Counted from the stretch's first letter, positions 52,184 to 61,451 are shown. The stretch: DNA of 64,000 nucleotides from Bordetella genomosp. 8 (GCF_002119685.1 NZ_CP021108.1:5270001-5334000), one strand, 5' to 3'. The notes: generated by a model not told the origin, from the sequence alone. Numbers and translations: made by a program.

Positions 52184-53215
52184 TTATCGGGAATTATTTT
52201 TTTCGGTGAAGACCCTGCCGCGCTGTTCTCGCACGACATACAGGGGACGGCCCTTCACTTCGTCGAAGATGCGGCCGACGTATTCGCCGACGACCCCCAG
52301 GGACAGCAGGTTGATGCCCGCGAAGAACATCAGTGCGGCGACGATGGTGGTCCAGCCGGACACCGCGTTGCCGTACATCAGGAAGTCCACCACCAGGTAC
52401 ACCCCGTAGGCGAACGACAGCAGCGCGAAGACCAGGCCTATCATGCTCACCAGGCGCAGCGGCCAGGTGGTGAACGCCGTCAGGCCGGCGAAGGCCAGCT
52501 TGAACAGCTTGCGCTTGCTGTAGTGCGTGGTGCCATGCGCTCGCTCGTCGGGCGTATAGGGCAGCGCCTCGGCCTGGAATCCCACCCAGGCGTACAGGCC
52601 TTTCATGAAGCGCGTGCGCTCGGGCAGCGCGTTCAGCGCCTGCACCACGCGGCGGTCCATGAGACGGAAGTCGCCCGCGTTCGCCGGCACGTCCACCCCG
52701 CGTCCTTCGCTGAGCATGCGATAGAACAGATGCGAGCCGGCGCGCTTGAACCAGGACTCGGAATCGCGGTTCTCGCGCACGGCGTAGACCATGTCCGCGC
52801 CGGCGCGCCAGCGCGCCAGCATTTCCGGGATCAGGGCGGGCGGATGCTGCATGTCGGCATCCAGCGAGATGACGACGTCGCCGGTGGATGCCTCCAGGCC
52901 CGCGCTCAGCGCGGCTTCCTTGCCGAAGTTGCGCGACAGGCGCACGTAGCGGAAGCCGGCGATGGCCGTCCACTGCTGCATCAGTTCCGCGGTGCCGTCC
53001 GTGCTGCCGTCATCGGTGACGACGACTTCCCAGGAATTGCACAGCTTGCCCAGCATGGACATCAGCGCGGGCAGCAGCACGCGCAGGTTGTCGCATTCAT
53101 TCAGGCAGGGAACGACGCAGGAAATTCGGATGTCGCAGATTTCCGGCCGGGGAGGCAGGGCGTCGGCGGGGAGCGTGCGCGGCGCGAACGCTTCAGTGCG
53201 GGATTCGATGTACAT
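52184..53215 (-). CDS. lgmA: GT2 undecaprenyl-phosphate glycosyltransferase (LgmA-like)
   Basis: This 343-residue protein has an N-terminal GT-A domain (residues ~30-250) with CVVPCLNE, VTDDGSTDGT and the metal-binding D119-A-D121 (ISLDADMQHPP). Two C-terminal transmembrane helices match the GtrB/ArnC/DPM1 family. It transfers a sugar from a UDP-donor to undecaprenyl phosphate on the cytoplasmic side; in Bordetella LgmA this is thought to be GlcNAc. It is followed immediately by the ArnT-like gene. The start at 53215 is the first ATG with a normal leader. Confidence 0.87.
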   Translation of the reverse strand: MYIESRTEAFAPRTLPADALPPRPEICDIRISCVVPCLNECDNLRVLLPALMSMLGKLCNSWEVVVTDDGSTDGTAELMQQWTAIAGFRYVRLSRNFGKEAALSAGLEASTGDVVISLDADMQHPPALIPEMLARWRAGADMVYAVRENRDSESWFKRAGSHLFYRMLSEGRGVDVPANAGDFRLMDRRVVQALNALPERTRFMKGLYAWVGFQAEALPYTPDERAHGTTHYSKRKLFKLAFAGLTAFTTWPLRLVSMIGLVFALLSFAYGVYLVVDFLMYGNAVSGWTTIVAALMFFAGINLLSLGVVGEYVGRIFDEVKGRPLYVVREQRGRVFTEKNNSR

Positions 53216-53367
53216 GACGATCGCAGGGTAGTAACTGCTGCGGCGCAGTATCCGCCCCTGGTCGTCGAATTTTCATGAAATGGCGCGTAACGAAGCCATG
53301 GAACTTGCCGCCTCGCCTGCGGGAGGCCCCTATTGTAATGAAACCGCAAAACCCCTAGCATCCGTAG

Positions 53368-53386
53368 AACGATTTACTAAATCGTT
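53368..53386 (+). promoter_or_regulatory. 19-bp palindrome before the TRAP operon
   Basis: Perfect arms aacgattta (53368-53376) and taaatcgtt (53378-53386) around a central c lie 29 nt upstream of the DctP start, in an AT-rich stretch. The LacI-family regulator encoded three genes downstream is the obvious candidate to bind it. Confidence 0.7.
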
Positions 53387-53415
53387 ACACCACTAAAAAA
53401 TACGGAGACAAGCCC

Positions 53416-54465
53416 ATGATTTCGCACGCCTTTTCACCACCGAAACCTCTCGTCTCGCGCCGCGGCTTCCTGAAATCGGCGGCCGGCGCCGCCGCCGCCG
53501 TGGCCGCGCCCGGCGTCCTGGCCGCCCCGGCCACCGTGGCCCTGCGCTGCTCGATATCCCAGCCGGCCGACCAGCAATCCGCCCAATACATCTGGTACGA
53601 GCGCTTCGCCAGCGACCTGAAACAGTCCGTGGGCGACCGCATGCGCGTGGACATCTTCCCCAACGGCCAATTGGGCAAGGAGTCGGACGTGGTCCAGCAG
53701 GTGCGCCTGGGATCCATCGACATGATGATCACGGGCAGCTCGATCTGGGCGACGGCGCTGCCGGAACTGGCGCTGCTGGACATGGGTTTCGTGTTCGACA
53801 GCTGGGAACACGTCAACAAATCGGTCGACGCCGGCGTGGGCGAGCAGTTCAACAAGCTGCTGCAATCGCGCACCGGCTGCACGTTCATCGGCTGGGGCAA
53901 CCACTTCAACGCGCGCAGCGTCTACACTAAGAAAGTCGTGGAACACGACAGCGAGCTGAAGAACGTCAAGCTGCGCGTCCTGCCGACGCCCATCTTCGTC
54001 GAAACCTTCAAGCTGATGGGCGCCATCCCGACGCCCATCCCCATCAACGAGCTTTACACGGCGGTGCAGACCGGCGTGGTCGACGGCTTCGAGCATGACG
54101 CCGCGACGGTGCTGTCCAGCAAATTCAATGAAGTCGTCAGCAACTGCTGGCTGACCAACCATCTGTTCAGCCCCTCCATCACGGCCATCGGCAAGCGCGG
54201 CCTGGGCAAGGTGCCGGCCGACCTGCAGCCCGCCTTCCTGAAGGCGGCGGAAGAAGCGTCGCTGTACCAGCGCCAGGTCGCGGGCAGCAAGGGCAAGCAG
54301 GCGTTGGCCGAGCTGGAGAAGCTGGGCATCAAGTTCCACCCCATGGATCCCGGCGAACGCCAGCGCCTGCGCCAGGCCATGGAAGAAAAGCTGTGGCCCA
54401 GCGTGACGTCGCAGTACCCGGTGACCAAACCGATGCTGGACATCATCAATCAGTCGCGCGCCTGA
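53416..54465 (+). CDS. TRAP transporter solute-binding protein (DctP family)
   Basis: This 349-residue periplasmic receptor has a twin-arginine signal (S14-RRGFLK-20, then a hydrophobic AAGAAAAVAAPGVLAAP). The mature protein shows DctP features: IFPNGQLGKESDVVQQVRLGSIDM and LKLRVLPTP-like segments (NVKLRVLPTPIF) near the conserved Arg that binds carboxylates. It feeds the fused DctQM permease encoded next. The ligand is probably an organic acid. Confidence 0.94.
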   Translation: MISHAFSPPKPLVSRRGFLKSAAGAAAAVAAPGVLAAPATVALRCSISQPADQQSAQYIWYERFASDLKQSVGDRMRVDIFPNGQLGKESDVVQQVRLGSIDMMITGSSIWATALPELALLDMGFVFDSWEHVNKSVDAGVGEQFNKLLQSRTGCTFIGWGNHFNARSVYTKKVVEHDSELKNVKLRVLPTPIFVETFKLMGAIPTPIPINELYTAVQTGVVDGFEHDAATVLSSKFNEVVSNCWLTNHLFSPSITAIGKRGLGKVPADLQPAFLKAAEEASLYQRQVAGSKGKQALAELEKLGIKFHPMDPGERQRLRQAMEEKLWPSVTSQYPVTKPMLDIINQSRA

Positions 54466-54534
54466 GCGCCCCGATGAACCCGCCTGTCCGCGGCGGCAGC
54501 GCCGCGAGGGGCGGGACATCCGCTGGAGGACAGC

Positions 54535-56433
54535 ATGAACGCACATGTACTGGCAGGCGCCGGCACGCCGGCGGGCCACGCCACCGGAGACGGCGGCGTG
54601 GCGCAGGCGCGCTGGCTGGCGCGCATCTGCAGCATCATCGAACATTTCTGCGGCCTGGTGCTGGCCGTGGACGTGGGCGTCGTCTTCGTCTCGGTCATCC
54701 TGCGCTACTTCCTGCACAGTCCCGTGGACTGGGCGGAAGAAGCCGCGCGCGGGCTGATGGTGACGCTGGTGTTCCTGGGCGGCGCCACCGTACTGGCGCG
54801 CCGCCAGCACGTGGGCATCGACGTCTTTCGCGGCCTGCTGCCCCGGTCATGGCGGGAACCCGCCTTGCAGCTGGGCGGCTGGGCGGTAGCGGGCACCTCG
54901 GCCGCGTTGTGCTATTCGTCGTGGGAACTGCTGCAGGACTCGGTGAACGTCACCACGCCTATCGGCACCCCGCAGTGGCTGAGCGTGCTGCCGGTCTTCG
55001 TGGGCGCCCTGTTCATGACGGTCGTCGGCATCGCCAATGCGCTGTGCGGGCCTCGCCGCGCGGTGTACGGCACGCTGGCCGGGGCGGTCGCGTTGTGCGT
55101 GGCGGTCTGGGCGTGGAACGCCCATATGCCGGAGGCCTGGGCGATACGGCCATGGCTGCTGCTCACGCTGGCCTTCGTCTTCAGCCTGGTCGCGGGCGTG
55201 CCGATCGCCTTCGTGCTGGCGCTGTCGTCGCTGGTGTATTTCCTGGCCGAGCCATCCTTGCCGCTGATCATCTATTCGCAGCAGGTGATGGCGGGGATGG
55301 ATCACTTCGTGCTGTTGGCGATTCCCTTCTTCGTGCTGGCCGGACTGGTCATGGAATCGAACGGCATGTCGACGCGCCTGATCGAGCTGCTGGTGCGGAT
55401 GTTCGGCCGGGTGCGCGGGTCGATGAACCTGATCTCCATCCTGGCCACGGCTTTCTTCTCCGGCGTATCGGGTTCCAAGCTGGCCGACATCGCCGCGGTG
55501 GGCGGTATCGTCGTACCGGCGGTGCGCCGGACGAAGCAGGACGTCAACGAAACGGCGGCGGTGCTGGCAAGCTCGGCCGTGATGGCGGAAACGATACCGC
55601 CATGCGTGAACCTGATCATCATGGGCTTCGTCGCCAATATCTCGATAGGCGGCCTGTTCCTCGCGGGACTGGTGCCGGCGGCGGTGCTGGCCACCGGGCT
55701 GTCGGCCATGGCGATCTGGTTCGGCAAGAAGGTCGATCCCATGCTGGCGTTCCCGGTGCGCATGCCGTGGCCGCAGCTGCTGGGCGGCGCCTTCATCGCG
55801 CTGGTGATGGTGGGCATGATAGGCAAGGGCGTGACGTCGGGCGTGGCCACGTCCACGGAAGTGTCCGCCTTCGCGGTGGTGTACGCGCTGGTCGCCGGCG
55901 CCCTGGCCTTCCGCGAGCTGACGCCGCGCGCGATCGTGGCGCTGTTCGTGCGCGCGGCATCCATGGCGGGCGGCATCCTGTTCATCATCGCCGCGGCGTC
56001 CAGCGTGGCGTTCGCGCTGACGGTGCAGCAGTTGCCGACCTTCCTGTCCGACACCATGACGCACCTGGCGCACGACTACGGCAGCACCGCGTTCATCCTG
56101 GTGTCAGCGGCGCTGATGGTGGTGTTCGGCGCCATCCTGGAAGGGGCGCCGGCGCTGATCATCTTCGGCCCGCTGCTGACGCCCATCGCGCAGCAGGTCG
56201 GCGTGAATCCGCTGCACTTCGGCACCGTGGTGGTGATCGCCATGGGCCTGGGCCTGTTCGCCCCGCCCTTCGGCCTGGGACTGTTCGCCACCTGCGCCAT
56301 GACCGGCACTCGCGTCGAAGAGGTATCGCGGCCGATGGTCAAATACCTGATCCTGCTCGCGATCATGCTTATAGTGCTGATCTTCGTGCCCGCGATCAGT
56401 CTGTGGGTGCCGCGCATGATGAATATGGCTTGA
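54535..56433 (+). CDS. TRAP transporter fused small/large permease (DctQM)
   Basis: This 632-residue fusion has a DctQ-like N-terminal part (~1-190, four helices: VDVGVVFVSVILRYFLHSPVDWAEEAARGLMVTLVFLG) followed by a DctM-type sodium-coupled permease (~200-632, 12 or more helices). In the latter FFSGVSGSKLADIAAVGGIVVPA and the AIPFFVLAGLVMES motif mark the transport core. Both halves are normally separate genes; fused forms are common in proteobacteria. It lies 69 nt after the receptor gene. Confidence 0.94.
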   Translation: MNAHVLAGAGTPAGHATGDGGVAQARWLARICSIIEHFCGLVLAVDVGVVFVSVILRYFLHSPVDWAEEAARGLMVTLVFLGGATVLARRQHVGIDVFRGLLPRSWREPALQLGGWAVAGTSAALCYSSWELLQDSVNVTTPIGTPQWLSVLPVFVGALFMTVVGIANALCGPRRAVYGTLAGAVALCVAVWAWNAHMPEAWAIRPWLLLTLAFVFSLVAGVPIAFVLALSSLVYFLAEPSLPLIIYSQQVMAGMDHFVLLAIPFFVLAGLVMESNGMSTRLIELLVRMFGRVRGSMNLISILATAFFSGVSGSKLADIAAVGGIVVPAVRRTKQDVNETAAVLASSAVMAETIPPCVNLIIMGFVANISIGGLFLAGLVPAAVLATGLSAMAIWFGKKVDPMLAFPVRMPWPQLLGGAFIALVMVGMIGKGVTSGVATSTEVSAFAVVYALVAGALAFRELTPRAIVALFVRAASMAGGILFIIAAASSVAFALTVQQLPTFLSDTMTHLAHDYGSTAFILVSAALMVVFGAILEGAPALIIFGPLLTPIAQQVGVNPLHFGTVVVIAMGLGLFAPPFGLGLFATCAMTGTRVEEVSRPMVKYLILLAIMLIVLIFVPAISLWVPRMMNMA

Positions 56434-56441
56434 GAGAGGCA

Positions 56442-57530
56442 ATGACGACGATCCAGGATGTAGCCGCGCTGGCGGGCGTGTCGGTCAGCTCGGTGTCCAA
56501 CGTACTGAACGGCCGCACGGACCGTCTCCGCCGCGATACCCTGCAGCGCGTGCAGGACGCGATCAGGGAACTGAACTACCGGCCCAACCTGGTGGCGCGC
56601 CAGTTGAAGACGGGTTACGCGCCCCTGATCGGACTGCTGGTGCCGTCCACCGCCAACCCCATGTTCGGCGAACTGGCCGTGCACGTGGAAGCCGCCGCGC
56701 GCGACGCGCACGGCTTTCGCGTGCTGCTGGGCAATACGCATCGCGATCGAGAGCAGGAGTCGCGCACCTTCGACGACCTGATTTCGCTGGGCGTGCGCGG
56801 CGTCATCCTGGCGTCGTCGCGCACCGACGAGGATCACCTGGACGCCGCGATCGCACGCGGCCTGGCGGTGGTCAGCTACGACCGCGGCGGCGACGGCGAT
56901 ACGCGGTCGCGCATCGATCACGTATCGCCGGACAACATGCTGGCGTCGCGGCTGGCGGTGGCGCACCTGGTGGCGCACGGCCATCGGCGGCTCGCACTGG
57001 TGACGCCGGACGTGAAGACGGTCAGCCGGACGCTCAAGCGCCAGGGCTTCCTGCAGGCGGCGCGGGAGGCCGGCCTGGCCGACCACGCGCAGGTGCTGGA
57101 AGGGGCCACGCGGACGGGCTATGGCGATTCGAACCTGGCCGACGAAGGCTATGCCATGGCGGGTCGCATCGCGGCGATGCCGTCGCGGCCGACCGGCATC
57201 ATCGCCATCAACGACATGATGGCGATGGGCCTGATGGCTGGCCTGCATCAAGCGGGCTTGTCGGTGCCGGGCGATGTGTCGGTCATCGGCATGGACAACC
57301 TGGTGATGACGGCCTACGCCAACCCGCCCTTGACCACGGTGGAAATGCCCAGCGCCGACATGGCCCGCGCCATGGTGGCGATGGTGATCGAACGGCTCGC
57401 GCAACCGGCCTTGCCGGCGCGCGAAGTGCTGTTCCAGCCACGGCTGGTGGAACGGCGGTCGGTGGCGCCGCCACCGGCGGCAGCTTCCCCGCGCCCACGT
57501 GCGCGGGCTCCCAGGAAAACATCCGCATGA
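56442..57530 (+). CDS. LacI-family transcriptional regulator
   Basis: This 362-residue protein has an N-terminal LacI helix-turn-helix (residues 2-22: TTIQDVAALAGVSVSSVSNVLNG) with the hinge helix (~48-58), followed by a periplasmic-binding-protein-like effector domain. The C-terminal ~25 residues are basic and Pro/Ala-rich. It starts 8 nt after the DctQM stop and overlaps the next gene by ATGA. It is expected to repress the operon through the palindrome at 53368-53386, with a transported substrate or intermediate as inducer. Confidence 0.92.
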   Translation: MTTIQDVAALAGVSVSSVSNVLNGRTDRLRRDTLQRVQDAIRELNYRPNLVARQLKTGYAPLIGLLVPSTANPMFGELAVHVEAAARDAHGFRVLLGNTHRDREQESRTFDDLISLGVRGVILASSRTDEDHLDAAIARGLAVVSYDRGGDGDTRSRIDHVSPDNMLASRLAVAHLVAHGHRRLALVTPDVKTVSRTLKRQGFLQAAREAGLADHAQVLEGATRTGYGDSNLADEGYAMAGRIAAMPSRPTGIIAINDMMAMGLMAGLHQAGLSVPGDVSVIGMDNLVMTAYANPPLTTVEMPSADMARAMVAMVIERLAQPALPAREVLFQPRLVERRSVAPPPAAASPRPRARAPRKTSA

Positions 57531-58540
57531 CCCCGACCATACTGTTGACGCATTCCCCACACGCCCTGGAAAACTACTACGGCGACCGTGCGCTGCGCGG
57601 CCTGCGCGAACTGGGCGACGTGCGCCTGAACCCCGGCGCCGACCCCACCACGCCGGAAGCGCTGATCCACCTGGCGCAAGGCTGCCACATCATCGTCTCC
57701 AGCCGCCTCGCCGCGGCGCCCGCGGCGGTATTCGACGCCCTGCCCGATCTCGTCGCCTTCTGCCGCGTCGCCGTGGACATCCGCAACATCGACGTCGACG
57801 CCGCCAGCCGCAATGGCGTGCTCGTCACCCGCGCGACCCCGGGCTTCGACGCCTCGGTGGCGGAATGGGTCGTCGGCGCCATGATCGACGCCAGCCGCCA
57901 CATCAGCCGTGCCGCGTCGGCCTATTGGACCGGCCAGCCGGCGCCCGTCGTCATGGGCCGCGAGTTGCGCGGCGCGACGGTGGGGATCATCGGCCATGGC
58001 CACATCGGCAGCTATCTGGCGCGCATCACCCAGGCGCTGGGCATGCAGGTGCTGGTGCAGGACCCGCAAGCGCAAACACTGGCGGCGGGCATGCGCCAGG
58101 TGGACCTGGACACGCTGCTGGCCGCGTCCGACTATGTCGTGTGCCTGGCGCCCGCCCTGCCGGAAACGGCGAACCTGATGGGCCGCGCCGCCTATGCGCG
58201 CATGAAGCCGGACGCGATCTTCATCAACGCATCGCGCGGCGAACTCGTCGACGAAGAAGCGCTGCGCGACGCGCTCGACCGGGGCGTCATCGCCGGCTGC
58301 GCGCTGGACGTCGGCCGCGCGCAGGACCAGATGCCCTCGCCCTGGCTGGCCGCGCACCCGCGCGTCATCGCCACGCCGCACGTCGGCGGGCTGACGCCGC
58401 AGGCCGCCGAGCACCAGGCCATGGATACGGTGGAACAGGTGCGCGCCATCGTGACGGGCGCCGAACCGCCGCATGCGGTCAACGCGGCGCATGCAACCCG
58501 CCTGCGCCGACTGGATCGATCCTCAGGAACCGGAAAATGA
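57527..58540 (+). CDS. D-2-hydroxyacid dehydrogenase-family protein
   Basis: This 337-residue NAD(P)-dependent dehydrogenase has the cofactor loop GHGHIG (156-161), catalytic R237 (NASRGELVD) and H285 (TPHVGG). The usual acidic partner Glu of the LDVxxxEP motif is replaced (LDVGRAQ266DQMP), so the His may be assisted differently, as in formate-dehydrogenase-like members that use Gln. Overlapping ATGA junctions on both sides tie it to the regulator and the next gene. It probably interconverts a 2-hydroxy acid and a 2-keto acid within the imported compound's pathway. Confidence 0.87.
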   Translation: MTPTILLTHSPHALENYYGDRALRGLRELGDVRLNPGADPTTPEALIHLAQGCHIIVSSRLAAAPAAVFDALPDLVAFCRVAVDIRNIDVDAASRNGVLVTRATPGFDASVAEWVVGAMIDASRHISRAASAYWTGQPAPVVMGRELRGATVGIIGHGHIGSYLARITQALGMQVLVQDPQAQTLAAGMRQVDLDTLLAASDYVVCLAPALPETANLMGRAAYARMKPDAIFINASRGELVDEEALRDALDRGVIAGCALDVGRAQDQMPSPWLAAHPRVIATPHVGGLTPQAAEHQAMDTVEQVRAIVTGAEPPHAVNAAHATRLRRLDRSSGTGK

Positions 58541-59367
58541 AGACACCGCTGTTGAAAGCGCCGACCGGCGCCTGCGATTGCCATATCCACGTTTACGAGC
58601 TGCAACGCTTTCCACTCGCGTCGACCGCCACTTTCGGGCCGCCGCAGGCGTCCTGGGCCGACTATCTGGAGGTGCGCCGGGCACTGGGGCTGACGCGCGC
58701 CGTCATCGTGCAGGCCACCGGCTATGGCTTCGACAACCGCTGCGCGCTGGAAGCGCTGGCGCTGGCGCATGGATCCGCGCGCATGATCGCCACGCTGCCG
58801 GTGGATACGCCGGCCGGCGAATTGCGGCGGCTGCATGACCTGGGCGTGCGGGGCGTGCGATTCATGATGATTCCCAACAGCGGCGGCGTCATGCAGTGGG
58901 ACGACCTGGAACCCATGGCCGAACGCATCGCCGCGCTTGGCTGGGTCATCAACCTGCAGCTGGATGGCCGCGAACTGCCGCACTACGAAAAACGGCTGGC
59001 CGACCTGCCCTGCCAGCTCAGCATCGACCACAACGGCAAGTACCTGACGCCGGTCGCGCCTGCCGATCCGGCGTTCCGGGCCCTGCTGCGGCTGTTGGAA
59101 GGCGGCCGCGTGTGGGTCAAGCTGTCCGCCCCCTACGAAACGTCGAAATCCGGGCCACCGCAGTATGACGACGTCGGCGCCCTGGCCGCCAGCCTGGCGG
59201 GCGCTTTTCCCGATCGTTGCCTGTGGGCCAGCAACTACCCGCACCCCGGCCGCACCGATGCGCCGGACAACGCGGACATGCTGGACCTGCTGGCGCGCTG
59301 GGCGCCGGACGAACAGGTCCGCAAGAAGGTCCTGGTGGACAATCCGGCGCGCCTGTACGGGTTCTGA
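58537..59367 (+). CDS. Amidohydrolase-like lactonase (COG3618 type)
   Basis: This 276-residue TIM-barrel hydrolase of the amidohydrolase_2/2-pyrone-4,6-dicarboxylate-lactonase-like group has the metal-binding pair H16-x-H18 in CDCHIHVYE and later conserved SIDHNG and ASNYPHP segments. Related enzymes hydrolyse lactones or decarboxylate. It is the last gene of the TRAP operon, joined to the dehydrogenase by an ATGA overlap. A lactone-to-hydroxyacid-to-ketoacid route is plausible. Confidence 0.87.
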   Translation: MKTPLLKAPTGACDCHIHVYELQRFPLASTATFGPPQASWADYLEVRRALGLTRAVIVQATGYGFDNRCALEALALAHGSARMIATLPVDTPAGELRRLHDLGVRGVRFMMIPNSGGVMQWDDLEPMAERIAALGWVINLQLDGRELPHYEKRLADLPCQLSIDHNGKYLTPVAPADPAFRALLRLLEGGRVWVKLSAPYETSKSGPPQYDDVGALAASLAGAFPDRCLWASNYPHPGRTDAPDNADMLDLLARWAPDEQVRKKVLVDNPARLYGF

Positions 59368-59371
59368 CCCG

Positions 59372-59605
59372 TCACCCGGGGCGCTTCGGCGCCCCGCCTT
59401 GCCGCAGCGGATCCAGCAAGGACTTGAGCCCGTTGTGGTCGAGCTCATGCATCAATCCCAGCAGCTCGCCCAACCGCCCCGGCGGAAACCCTTCCCGCGC
59501 GAACCAGGTCAGATAATGCCCCGGCAGGTCCGCCAGCAGGCGGCCCTTGTACTTGCCGAAAGGCATGGTCCAGGTGACCAGGAGCTTGAGATCTTCGGGT
59601 TGCAT
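59372..59605 (-). CDS. DUF3820 family small protein
   Basis: This 77-residue protein starts MQPEDLKLLVTWTMPFGKYKG and continues GHYLTWFAREGFPPGRLGELLGLMHELDHNGL, the DUF3820 signature. Function is unknown. It is convergent with the amidohydrolase gene, 4 nt between stops, and its end carries the shared terminator hairpin (59378-59395). Confidence 0.88.
   Translation of the reverse strand: MQPEDLKLLVTWTMPFGKYKGRLLADLPGHYLTWFAREGFPPGRLGELLGLMHELDHNGLKSLLDPLRQGGAPKRPG
59378..59395. terminator. Bidirectional UUCG-loop hairpin between convergent genes
   Basis: A 7-bp stem ggggcgc / gcgcccc closed by a ttcg tetraloop lies 10 nt past the amidohydrolase stop, inside the 3' end of DUF3820. It is an extra-stable hairpin with no long T-tract and probably terminates or stabilises the operon mRNA. 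Confidence 0.6.
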
Positions 59606-59688
59606 GGCACGGTATCGAGCTTGGGCGCATGATTGTATGCGCCCCATGAGGGCACGATACGCGCCGGCGGCGCGCGGCCTATCGTCCG

Positions 59689-61149
59689 CTAGGCGCGAAG
59701 CGATGCCGCGGGCCGGTCCGTGATGTAGCGGCCCGGGCGGGCGCCGGTGGCGGCGCCATCCTGCCAGGTGGCGACGCCGGCGACGAAGACGTGGCGCATG
59801 CCGGCGCAGGCTTCGGTCGGCGAGTCGAAGGTCGCCTTGTCGATGATGGTGTCCGGGTCGAACACCGCGAGATCGGCGTGGCAGCCGACGTCGACGCGGC
59901 CGCGGTCGCGCAGCCCCAGGCGCGCGGCCGTCAGGCCGGTCATGCGATAGACGGCGTTCTCCAGCGGGAAGAGGCCCAGCCCGCGTCCGTAATGGCCCAG
60001 CACGCGTGGGAAGGTGCCCCACAGGCGCGGATGCGGACGGCCTTCGCTGGACAGTCCGTCGGACCCTATCATCGTGTCCGGATACTGCAGGATGCGCCGC
60101 ACGTCGCCGTCGTCCATGATGAAGTAAACCGCGCCGGCCGGCAGCAGGCGTTCCGCCGCTTCGCGCGCGCCGCAGCCCCATTCCTGCGCCAGGTCTTCCA
60201 GATAGCGGCCGGCGGCCTCCGGATGCGGTTCGGACCACGTGATCATGGTGCGATCGCAGATCTCCACCCGCTCGGGCCGCAGGATGGTGGACGATGCGTC
60301 GTAGGGGTAGCAATCCAGGCAGACCGACTGGCCTCGCGCCGCGTCGCCGATGCGCGCCAGCGTCTGCACCGAGCGGCCGTGATTGTGCTTGCCCACCAGC
60401 TTGTGATGCGAGATCACGACCGGCACGTTCAGCGCGGCGCCGATGCGCAGGCTTTCCTCGATGGCGTCCATGACGCGATCGCCCTCGTCGCGCATATGCG
60501 TGGCGTAGATGCCGCCCAGGCGGGACATGGGTTCGCAGACCGCGATGATCTCCGCTTCCGGCGCCGCCGCGGCCGGCGGGTAGAAGGTCCCCGTGGACAC
60601 GCCCAGCGCGCCATCGTTCAGCGCCTGTTCGACGTCGTCCCGCATGGCGTCGATCTCCGCCGCGGTGGCCGCCCGCGTGACGTCGCCCATGCGCATCACG
60701 CGCAAGGTGGAATGGCCCACCATCGCGGCCACGTTCACGGCGGGCGCCGTCGCGTCGATCGCCTGCCGGTACTCGGCGAAACTGCCGTAGGCGTTCCCGC
60801 GCCCCAGCAGGTTCAGGGGCGGCACCAGGCTTTCGCCGCCGCGCAGCGGCGCCAGGCTGATCCCGCAATTGCCATTGACCACGGTGGTGACGCCCTGCGA
60901 CACCTTGGGCAGCATGTCGGGCATATCGAGCACCGCGCGGTCGTCATGCGCATGGCTATCGATGAAGCCCGGCGCCACCACCAGCCCCGTGACGTCCAGC
61001 CGACGCGCTGCGGGCTCGGCCGCAAGATCGCCGATGCCAGCGATGCGGCCGTCGCGCACGCCGACGTCGGCGCGGCGGCGCGGCGCCCCCGTGCCGTCGA
61101 CGACGTCGCCGCCTTGCAATACCAGGTCGTAGGGCTGCTGCATGTTCAT
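59689..61149 (-). CDS. N-acyl-D-amino-acid deacylase (D-aminoacylase)
   Basis: This 486-residue amidohydrolase-superfamily enzyme has H66-x-H68 in GFIDSHAHDD and the characteristic metal-bridging C95 in NGNCGIS (D-aminoacylases use Cys here). Further ligands appear in SHHKLVG and MIGSDGL. It releases free D-amino acids from N-acyl-D-amino acids. The start at 61149 has AAGGATC upstream. It is divergent from the M81 peptidase/peptide-transporter genes, suggesting joint use for D-amino-acid-containing substrates. Confidence 0.9.
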   Translation of the reverse strand: MNMQQPYDLVLQGGDVVDGTGAPRRRADVGVRDGRIAGIGDLAAEPAARRLDVTGLVVAPGFIDSHAHDDRAVLDMPDMLPKVSQGVTTVVNGNCGISLAPLRGGESLVPPLNLLGRGNAYGSFAEYRQAIDATAPAVNVAAMVGHSTLRVMRMGDVTRAATAAEIDAMRDDVEQALNDGALGVSTGTFYPPAAAAPEAEIIAVCEPMSRLGGIYATHMRDEGDRVMDAIEESLRIGAALNVPVVISHHKLVGKHNHGRSVQTLARIGDAARGQSVCLDCYPYDASSTILRPERVEICDRTMITWSEPHPEAAGRYLEDLAQEWGCGAREAAERLLPAGAVYFIMDDGDVRRILQYPDTMIGSDGLSSEGRPHPRLWGTFPRVLGHYGRGLGLFPLENAVYRMTGLTAARLGLRDRGRVDVGCHADLAVFDPDTIIDKATFDSPTEACAGMRHVFVAGVATWQDGAATGARPGRYITDRPAASLRA

Positions 61150-61451
61150 GGTCGCGATCCTTCGTGGGTTCGATACGCCGGCGCACCGGCGGGTGCGCCT
61201 CGGCGGCACGGCAGCATTGTGCGCCCCCAAGTCCCGCGCGGCCAATGCAAAAGGCGCATCACGGCATAACCTTTAGGCATGTCCCCTGCTGCTGCGCCGT
61301 CTTCCCTGAGGCCAAGCCTACGCGTTTACCCTAATATATACATGCATGCATAACCATCGGTTATGGTCCATGCCGGAATTGCTATTTGTACGCCGCCCGG
61401 CGCAAACGGCATGATGCGCCCCAGATGCCACGTCCAGGGACCCCTCATACC
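61150..61451. promoter_or_regulatory. Divergent regulatory region with inverted repeat at 61349-61365
   Basis: This 302-bp gap between the D-aminoacylase and M81 peptidase genes contains a short AT-rich tract (61331-61365) with the self-complementary catgcatg (61341-61348) and a perfect inverted repeat cataacc-atc-ggttatg (61349-61365). A further ataacc word occurs near 61266. It probably holds both promoters and an operator. No ORF is recognised in it. Confidence 0.5.
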
